DNA from: Patescibacteria group bacterium
Lineage (GTDB): Bacteria > Patescibacteriota > Patescibacteriia > 2-12-FULL-60-25
Direction of reading: 5' to 3'
DNA: 28,608 nucleotides
Assembly: GCA_018061485.1 (NCBI GenBank)
Contig: JAGOUA010000005.1
Location: forward strand, 1-28,608
Shown: positions 22,250 to 27,527 of the stretch, piece by piece
Numbering within the stretch: position 1 is the stretch's first letter
Layout of the letters: the number at the start of each line of letters is the position of its first letter
Translations under genes and position numbers: made by a program
The notes under the pieces: model-generated
Database searches by the model: none
What the model was told of the DNA's origin: nothing
Seen by the model: the letters and a program-made list of their open reading frames with translations, nothing else

Positions 22250-22537
22250 ATGGCTCTTCCTGGACATCGCCGCACCTCTTCGCATAAGCGTCGCCGTGCC
22301 TCACATTTCGCCCTAAAACCGGCTATTTTGTCGACCGATAAGGCTACGGGTCTTACTCATCTTTCGCACCGTGCAGCTCCGGGTGCTTTGGAGTACAATG
22401 GTAAGGCGATCCATGTAAAGGGTCGTGATCGCAAAGTAGCTAAGCTTTTGGCAAAGTCTCGCGCAAAGGCGGATAAGGCGCATGCCGACCATGACCACGA
22501 TCACGCTGGTCACGATCACGCGCACGATCAACAGTAA
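22250..22537 (+). CDS. rpmF: 50S ribosomal protein L32 (bL32), Cys-free, with His/Asp-rich tail
   Basis: The N-terminus MALPGHRRTSSHKRRRASHF is the standard L32 start (usually AVPKRRTSKSRRDKRRSH-like), followed by LKPAILSTDKATGLTHLSHRAAPG. The four zinc-ribbon cysteines of classical L32 are absent. The body is 95 residues against the usual 55-60. The extra part ends in a tail of alternating His and Asp (KAHADHDHDHAGHDHAHDQQ), of the kind that binds Zn2+, Ni2+ or Co2+. The rest of the extension is Lys-rich and could contact rRNA. It heads a cluster with nusB and rnc. Confidence 0.9.
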   Translation: MALPGHRRTSSHKRRRASHFALKPAILSTDKATGLTHLSHRAAPGALEYNGKAIHVKGRDRKVAKLLAKSRAKADKAHADHDHDHAGHDHAHDQQ

Positions 22538-22591
22538 GGCTTTTTGCCCGTCTCGTTAGGATAGCTCGTTCTTTCTTCGCACCTTCTTTTT

Positions 22592-23179
22592 ATGTCGAAT
22601 CGTCATTTAGCTCGTCGTTTTGCCCTGCAATCCCTATACGAATGGGATTTTTGGGGTAGAGATCGAGATCCGGTAGAAATCTGTGAACGCAATGTAGAAC
22701 GCTGGATGTTCGAGGAGGGCGAATCGTTCGATGAAATGCCGTTTACTCTAGATATTGTGAAGGGGGTACTTGAGCATCAAGAGCGTATTAACACAACGAT
22801 CGCGAAGTTTGCCCCAGATTGGCCCCTCGAAAAGATCACCATGATTGATCGCAACATCTTGCGTGTGGGTATCTATGAGCTGCTCTACAACTTTGATATC
22901 CCAAGCAAAGTGGCGATTAATGAATCTATCGAGCTCGCCAAGTCCTTTGGAGGAGATTCGAGTGGGCGCTTCGTAAACGGGGTGTTAGGGGCGGTATATC
23001 GGGATCAGTTGGCGCAGGGTGTGCAAAAACCTTCAGATAGCGCGAAAGAGCCTTCAAGTGTACCGCTGGGGACGTATCTTCAGCAGGCGGGTGTTGGTGA
23101 CGGATCTTTCTCTTCATCGGATGAAGATGACGAGGTGGAAGCGGCGGCACGCCTTCCCACGTTCTCTTCCGACGAGTAA
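22592..23179 (+). CDS. nusB: Transcription antitermination factor NusB with C-terminal extension
   Basis: Binds boxA RNA with S10 (NusE) in rRNA antitermination. The first 145 residues carry the family features: RHLARRFALQSLYEWDF at the start, FTLDIVKGVLEHQERINTTIAKFAPDWPLEKITMIDRNILRVGIYELLY, then IPSKVAINESIELAKSFGGDSSGRFVNGVLGAV. Typical NusB stops there; this one continues for about 50 residues that are Ser/Glu/Asp-rich and probably disordered (SSSDEDDEVEAAARLPTFSSDE). The gene follows rpmF by 54 bp and precedes rnc by 10 bp, so rRNA transcription and rRNA processing factors are together. Confidence 0.95.
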   Translation: MSNRHLARRFALQSLYEWDFWGRDRDPVEICERNVERWMFEEGESFDEMPFTLDIVKGVLEHQERINTTIAKFAPDWPLEKITMIDRNILRVGIYELLYNFDIPSKVAINESIELAKSFGGDSSGRFVNGVLGAVYRDQLAQGVQKPSDSAKEPSSVPLGTYLQQAGVGDGSFSSSDEDDEVEAAARLPTFSSDE

Positions 23180-23189
23180 TCTTTTCCTT

Positions 23190-23924
23190 ATGGACCTCTC
23201 TCACTTTTCCGTGCTAGAGGAGCGCTTGGGCCACGTCTTTCGTGACCGGTCGCTCCTTTTGCAGGCGATCACGCATCGCTCGTATCTCAATGAGCATAGC
23301 GACGTCACTCACGAGCATAACGAACGCTTGGAGTTTTTAGGTGACGCCGTTCTCGAAATGGTGGTGACGGAGCATCTCTATAAAACGTATAGCGATCCAG
23401 AAGGTGTGCTTACCAACTGGCGCGCGGCGTTGGTCAACGCAAAAACGCTCGCAAGCATTTCTCGCGACTTGCAGTTCGAAGAGTTCTTGTTGCTTTCCAA
23501 GGGGGAGGCGCGTGACAAAGACAGCAAAGCGCGCATGTATATTTTAGCGAATGCGATCGAGGCGTTGATTGGGGCGATCTATCTTGATGCTGGAATGGAG
23601 GCGGCCGACCGCTTTATTAAGGCGTATATCTTGAGTCATCTTCCGCATATTATCGAGCATGAATTGTATGTAGACGCGAAAAGCAAGTTGCAAGAAACGT
23701 CTCAGGAGATGCTCGGTGTAACACCAACATACAAAGTGCTTGCCGAAGAAGGGCCAGATCATCAAAAAGAGTTTTTGGTGGGGGTGTATCTCGATAAAGA
23801 GTTGGTTGCCGAAGGAAAGGGTATGTCTAAGCAAGAGGCACAGCTCGTTGCCGCGCAAGCCGCTCTGCAAAAAAAAGGGTGGTACACCAAGGGAGGCGTT
23901 GCCAATCCGCCCGCGCTCCGCTAG
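23190..23924 (+). CDS. rnc: Ribonuclease III
   Basis: Double-strand-specific endoribonuclease that processes rRNA precursors. The 244 residues contain the signature HNERLEFLGDAVLEMVVTEHLY (catalytic block around residues 45-56), ILANAIEALIGAIYLDAG with the second set of metal-binding acidic residues, and a C-terminal dsRNA-binding domain (about 160-232): DAKSKLQETSQEMLGVTPTYKVLAEEGPDHQKEFLVGVYL and SKQEAQLVAAQAALQKKGW. The ATG at 23190 is 10 bp after the nusB stop; a longer open frame to 23019 lies inside nusB. Its last bases hold the promoter of the downstream tRNA gene. Confidence 0.97.
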   Translation: MDLSHFSVLEERLGHVFRDRSLLLQAITHRSYLNEHSDVTHEHNERLEFLGDAVLEMVVTEHLYKTYSDPEGVLTNWRAALVNAKTLASISRDLQFEEFLLLSKGEARDKDSKARMYILANAIEALIGAIYLDAGMEAADRFIKAYILSHLPHIIEHELYVDAKSKLQETSQEMLGVTPTYKVLAEEGPDHQKEFLVGVYLDKELVAEGKGMSKQEAQLVAAQAALQKKGWYTKGGVANPPALR

Positions 23925-23927
23925 GAT
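23899..23927 (+). promoter_or_regulatory. Promoter of tRNA-Arg within the rnc 3' end
   Basis: TTGCCA (23899-23904), a 17-bp spacer and TAGGAT (23922-23927). The tRNA begins 17 nt after the -10. Confidence 0.65.
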
Positions 23928-23943
23928 ACCCCCTGTCGAGCGA

Positions 23944-24018
23944 GCATCCTTAGTTTAACGGATAAAACTGCGGCCTTCGAAGCCGTTGATGGGGGTTCGA
24001 TTCCCTCAGGATGCACCA
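23944..24018 (+). tRNA. tRNA-Arg (anticodon UCG), CCA encoded
   Basis: Complete cloverleaf: acceptor GCATCCT/AGGATGC, D-stem GTTT/AAAC, anticodon stem GCGGC/GCCGT with loop CTTCGAA (anticodon TCG at 23977-23979), 4-nt variable loop, and T-arm GGGGG-TTCGATT-CCCTC. Discriminator A and genome-encoded CCA end the gene at 24018. It reads CGA and, by wobble, other CGN codons. Repeat element E3 begins 3 nt later. Confidence 0.96.
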
Positions 24019-24020
24019 TC

Positions 24021-24145
24021 AAAAATCCCTTCAAATCGGCGATCTGCTAGCGCTTCGCTGCAAAATATCCTCAACGTACCATGGCGTACGTTTCCGGTAT
24101 TTCTTGCTCCAGCGCGGCGCATATCATCCAATTTGAAGGGTTTTT
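24021..24145. repeat. Structured intergenic element E3, directly after tRNA-Arg
   Basis: Arms AAAAA-T-CCCTTCAAAT (24021-24036) and ATTTGAAGGG-TTTTT (24131-24145) pair at every position except one bulged T. The inner frame is GCGATCTGCTAGCGC on the left and TTGCTCCAGCGCGGCGCATATCATC-type sequence on the right (24104-24128), pairing through TGC/GCA and GCGC/GCGC. The central hairpin is AACGTAC-CATGGC-GTACGTT (24073-24092). The right arm plus T-run could terminate the tRNA transcript. Confidence 0.85.
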
Positions 24146-24377
24146 GTGTTCTTGAAGGGCGTCCAGTGCTGCGCCACGTCGCTCGCGAGCGACGTGGCTT
24201 CTCATCCGTTATAGGGGGTTTTATGCTTGATGAAGGGTTTTTGTATTGTGTGCGCCTCCGGTTCTTTTTTTGCTCCAGATTAGTGCAGGGTATCCTTCTT
24301 CACTAAAGCTACGAAGGGCGCAGTCCGTTATAAGGGGTTTTGTGTTTGCACGCATCTACGACGAGGGGTTTTTCTGG
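24146..24377. repeat. Array of partial, rearranged element copies with a 26-nt palindrome
   Basis: No gene is visible. A 26-nt perfect palindrome occupies 24173-24198 (centre CTCGCGAG). Right-end-like motifs recur: TCTCATC-CGTTATAGGGGG then TTTT (from 24200), GATGAAGGGTTTTTGT (from 24230), GTCCGTTATAAGGGG then TTTTG (from 24323) and GAGGGGTTTTTC (from 24363). TGCGCCTCCGGTTCT and GCTCCAG (24251-24279) match the right half of E2. CCTTC-14 nt-GAAGG (24294-24317) is the same small hairpin as in E2. Confidence 0.7.
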
Positions 24378-24383
24378 TATGAT
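24378..24383 (+). promoter_or_regulatory. -10 box of the 164-residue gene and secretion-like ATPase
   Basis: TATGAT preceded by TGG (extended -10 form), ending 8 nt before the ATG at 24392, so the mRNA should be leaderless or nearly so. No good -35 was seen. Confidence 0.5.
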
Positions 24384-24391
24384 ACGCGTGT

Positions 24392-24886
24392 ATGTCTTTT
24401 GCGCCCGTTGAAATACCAAGCACTATTCCCACTGCTCCGATTGAGCAAGAGCCCGATGTTGAGCTCACGCCGTTACAATTGGAGCAGCGAGAGCGTGAAC
24501 GAGTGCTTACTGAACAAGCGCAGGAGCAAGCGCAAGGAGGTCATTTTTTGGAAGAAATACAGGGGGCGCGGACAGATGCGACACCTGTCGATCCGCTTCT
24601 TGCAGACATAGAGAAGATTCTCGAAATGGACCTTGGGACCCTTGTGGCAAAAGACGCGTCAGAGCCACTTTTCTCTCCAGAGGCGGAAGCGCGATTCGTC
24701 GCCGAGGGAAAGCGCGTGGCGCAGGCCATTGCCACGATGGGGCATCGTCTCAAGCATACGGAGGTGCTATCCTTAGTGCAGAATTGGCTCAAGCTCATTC
24801 CAAAAGTGAATAAGTGGTTTTTATATCAAGACGCAAAAATCAAAACAGACGTGATCCTGCAGCGTCTCAATCCTAACCCCTCGTAA
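24392..24886 (+). CDS. Hypothetical protein paired with the VirD4/TraG-like ATPase
   Basis: A 164-residue protein I cannot place in a family. The N-terminal third is Pro/Glu/Gln-rich and probably disordered or coiled (LQLEQRERERVLTEQAQEQAQ). The C-terminal part is helical and amphipathic (EAEARFVAEGKRVAQAIATMGHRLKHTEVLSLVQNWLKLIPKVNKWFLYQDAKIKTDVILQRL). No signal peptide or membrane helix is seen. It ends 5 bp before the ATPase gene, so the two are co-transcribed and may act together, perhaps as a cytoplasmic partner or adaptor. That role is inferred from position only. Confidence 0.8.
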   Translation: MSFAPVEIPSTIPTAPIEQEPDVELTPLQLEQRERERVLTEQAQEQAQGGHFLEEIQGARTDATPVDPLLADIEKILEMDLGTLVAKDASEPLFSPEAEARFVAEGKRVAQAIATMGHRLKHTEVLSLVQNWLKLIPKVNKWFLYQDAKIKTDVILQRLNPNPS

Positions 24887-24891
24887 CGGTC

Positions 24892-27450
24892 ATGTACTCG
24901 CTCTTTCAACTGGATATTCTCACGCTCGATCCATCGTCGTCCACGATGGCTTTTCCCGATCCTGCGCAATGGCTATCGTCCGTCTGGATGATGTGGATCG
25001 GTATTGGACTCGTGAGTCTCTTTGGCTTGTGGCTCGGGGTGCAGGCGCTACATTGGTGGTTGCATCGTCGCGCGAAGCATCGTGGTGCTTTTGAGGCGAA
25101 GATTTTGTTAATAAAAGTGCCAAAAGAGCTCCGAAAAGAAGACGCGGCACAGGACAAATCGCAGCAACAGTTGCAAGAATTAATCGCTCGCATGGAGAAC
25201 GTGTTTGCGACCTTTGGATCGCTCAAGCCGCAAGAGGGGCTTGGGGCGTGGTTATCTGGACGTTCGGATCATGTCTCATGCGAGATCGTAATTGATCAGG
25301 AAAAGATTCTTTTCTATGTCGTGACGCCGCAAAAATGGCAGGCCTTTTTTGAAGAGCAAATTCACGCCCAGTTTCCGTTTGCGAGTATCGATGAAGCTAA
25401 TGATTACAATATTTTTTCCCCAACGGGCGTGATTTTAGCGACGCATCTTGTGTTGCGACGTTCGAGCGCGTTTGCTCTCAAAACGTACAAAAAATTGGAT
25501 AGCGATCCAATGAATACGCTTACCAATGCGTTGGCGAAGGTCGAAGCGGGAGATGGCGCCTGTATCCAGCTCTTGATGCGTCCTGTAGATGGGGGGTGGC
25601 GTAAGTACGGTGTGCGGATTGCTAGTCAGATGCAACAAGGAAAAAAACTCTCGGATGTAGAGACGGGTAGTGTGTGGGGAGAGGTGTGGAAAGTCTTCAA
25701 GTCGATGAGCGCTGGTCCAAAAGACCCAAATAAGCCGGATAAGACGTACAGTCTGTCGCCCTTGGAGCAAGAGATGGTTAAGGGTATCGAAGAAAAAGCC
25801 GCGAAAGCGGGGTTAGAGACGTGTATGCGGGTGATTGTGTCGGGAAAAACACCAGACAAGGCGCAGCGCTACATGAACGATATTTTGGGGGCATTTGGTC
25901 AGTTTAATGTGTACGAGTATGGGAATAGCCTCAAAAAAGAGATGCCGCGGTTTCAATCGGGGATTATTCATGACGTGATTTTTCGGCAATTCAGCGAGAG
26001 TCACAAAATGGTGCTTAGTACCGAAGAATTGGCGAGTATTTTTCACTTTCCGTTACCGAGTACGGAAACGCCAAAGATTGCGTGGCTTATGAGTCGTAAA
26101 GCGGTTCCTCCGTCAAATATTCCGAGTGAAGGTATTTTGCTTGGTACCGCAAAATATCGTAATCATTCGTACGATATTCGCATGAAGTCGGCAGATCGTC
26201 GTCGCCACTCGTATATTATCGGTAAATCTGGTTCAGGTAAGACGGAGTTTATGAAAGGGTTGATTCGTCAGGATATCGAAGCGGGTCGCGGCGTCTGTTT
26301 AATCGATCCTCATGGCGATTTTGCTGAAGAAGTGCTCGCTCTCGTCCCAAAAGAACGCGCCGAAGACGTGATCTTTATCGATCCGGCTGACTATGACCGT
26401 CCCATGGGGCTCAACATGCTTGAGTTTGATCCGCGCTATCCGCAGATGAAGACGTTCGTGATCAACGAGATGCTCAAGATCTTCGACAAGCTTTACGATC
26501 TCAAGGCGACGGGTGGACCGATGTTCGAGACGTACATGCGTAATGCGATTTTGCTCCTCATGGATCACCCAGAGTCGGGAAATACGCTTATGGATATTCC
26601 TCGCGTCTTGGCAGACGAAGAGTATCGCAACATGAAGCTCTCGCACTGTACGTCTGTGGAGGTGCATGATTTTTGGACGAAAGAGGCACTCAAAGCTGGA
26701 GGTGAAGCGAGCTTGCAAAACATGGTGCCGTATATCACGTCAAAGCTCGCGTCGTTTATCTATAACGATTACATGCGTCCTGTGGTTGGGCAGGAAAAAA
26801 GCGCCTTCAACATGTATGACGCAATGAATGAGCAAAAAATCATCCTGATGAAGCTATCTAAGGGGAAGGTGGGTGATTTGAACGCCTATCTCTTGGGTAT
26901 GATCATGGTGGGAAAGATCTTGGACGGTGCTCTCAAGCGTGGAGATATGGACGCGAAAGATCGCAAAGACTTCTACTTATACATTGATGAGTTTCAGAAC
27001 TTCTTGACGGATTCGATTAGCGTGATTCTTTCTGAGGCACGTAAATACGGCTTGAATTTAATTATCGCGCACCAGTTTATCGGTCAGTTAACGGGATCGG
27101 GTGGTGATACCAAGATTCGCGACTCTATTTTTGGAAACGTGGGTTCCATGTTCGCGTTTCGCGTCGGTTCGGATGATGCAGAATTTTTGGAAAAAGAGTT
27201 CGCTCCCGTCTTTAGCGCGTATGACCTGGTGAACGTTGAGGCGTTTACCTGTAACGCGAAGATTCTGATTGATAATACCGCGTCTCGTCCATTTAACTTT
27301 GGGCCGCAATATCATCCGCCAAAACCGCCAAACGAGCTTACGACATTGATGAAAGAGCTCTCTCGTCGAAAATATGGCGTCCCTCGCGCGATGGTTGAAG
27401 CGATGTTAACGGCAAAACGCGCGATGACAGAAGATGCGCCAAAGCAGTAG
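24892..27450 (+). CDS. Membrane-anchored VirD4/TraG-like (FtsK-HerA superfamily) ATPase
   Basis: An 852-residue protein with an N-terminal membrane segment (about residues 28-57) and a large domain (about 65-430) with no motif I recognise. The ATPase domain has Walker A GKSGSGKT at 444-451 (after DRRRHSYII), CLIDPHGDFAEEVL, Walker B YLYIDEFQNF with D699 and E700, and a sensor-like GLNLIIAHQFIGQL. This arrangement fits type IV secretion coupling proteins and related DUF87/TraM-binding-type ATPases that pump DNA or protein. No relaxase, VirB or pilus gene is in the window, so conjugation is not supported. It could serve DNA uptake, secretion or a surface appendage. Its C-terminus is Lys/Arg-rich. 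Confidence 0.87.
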   Translation: MYSLFQLDILTLDPSSSTMAFPDPAQWLSSVWMMWIGIGLVSLFGLWLGVQALHWWLHRRAKHRGAFEAKILLIKVPKELRKEDAAQDKSQQQLQELIARMENVFATFGSLKPQEGLGAWLSGRSDHVSCEIVIDQEKILFYVVTPQKWQAFFEEQIHAQFPFASIDEANDYNIFSPTGVILATHLVLRRSSAFALKTYKKLDSDPMNTLTNALAKVEAGDGACIQLLMRPVDGGWRKYGVRIASQMQQGKKLSDVETGSVWGEVWKVFKSMSAGPKDPNKPDKTYSLSPLEQEMVKGIEEKAAKAGLETCMRVIVSGKTPDKAQRYMNDILGAFGQFNVYEYGNSLKKEMPRFQSGIIHDVIFRQFSESHKMVLSTEELASIFHFPLPSTETPKIAWLMSRKAVPPSNIPSEGILLGTAKYRNHSYDIRMKSADRRRHSYIIGKSGSGKTEFMKGLIRQDIEAGRGVCLIDPHGDFAEEVLALVPKERAEDVIFIDPADYDRPMGLNMLEFDPRYPQMKTFVINEMLKIFDKLYDLKATGGPMFETYMRNAILLLMDHPESGNTLMDIPRVLADEEYRNMKLSHCTSVEVHDFWTKEALKAGGEASLQNMVPYITSKLASFIYNDYMRPVVGQEKSAFNMYDAMNEQKIILMKLSKGKVGDLNAYLLGMIMVGKILDGALKRGDMDAKDRKDFYLYIDEFQNFLTDSISVILSEARKYGLNLIIAHQFIGQLTGSGGDTKIRDSIFGNVGSMFAFRVGSDDAEFLEKEFAPVFSAYDLVNVEAFTCNAKILIDNTASRPFNFGPQYHPPKPPNELTTLMKELSRRKYGVPRAMVEAMLTAKRAMTEDAPKQ

Positions 27451-27485
27451 CGTTCGTCTTTAGTGAGGAATGATCGCTCAATAAA

Positions 27486-27521
27486 CGTATCCTAGGCAAG
27501 GGGATACGCGCCTGCTAAAAC
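27486..27521 (+). promoter_or_regulatory. Candidate dnaX promoter within an inverted repeat
   Basis: TAGGCA (27493-27498), a 17-bp spacer and TAAAAC (27516-27521) extended by TGC, 6 nt before the ATG. A 7-bp perfect inverted repeat CGTATCC (27486-27492)/GGATACG (27502-27508) brackets the -35. It could be an operator or the terminator stem of the preceding gene, though it has no T-tract. Confidence 0.4.
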
Positions 27522-27527
27522 AGCTGT

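Noticed and set aside
13612..24145. E1-E4 as integron attC sites
   Set aside because: The arms do not carry the conserved GTT/AAC core boxes, no integrase is present, and they are dispersed rather than flanking cassettes.
23986..24611. Open frames over the tRNA-downstream repeats
   Set aside because: They start inside the tRNA or repeats and run into the 24392 gene in another frame; composition is that of the repeats.
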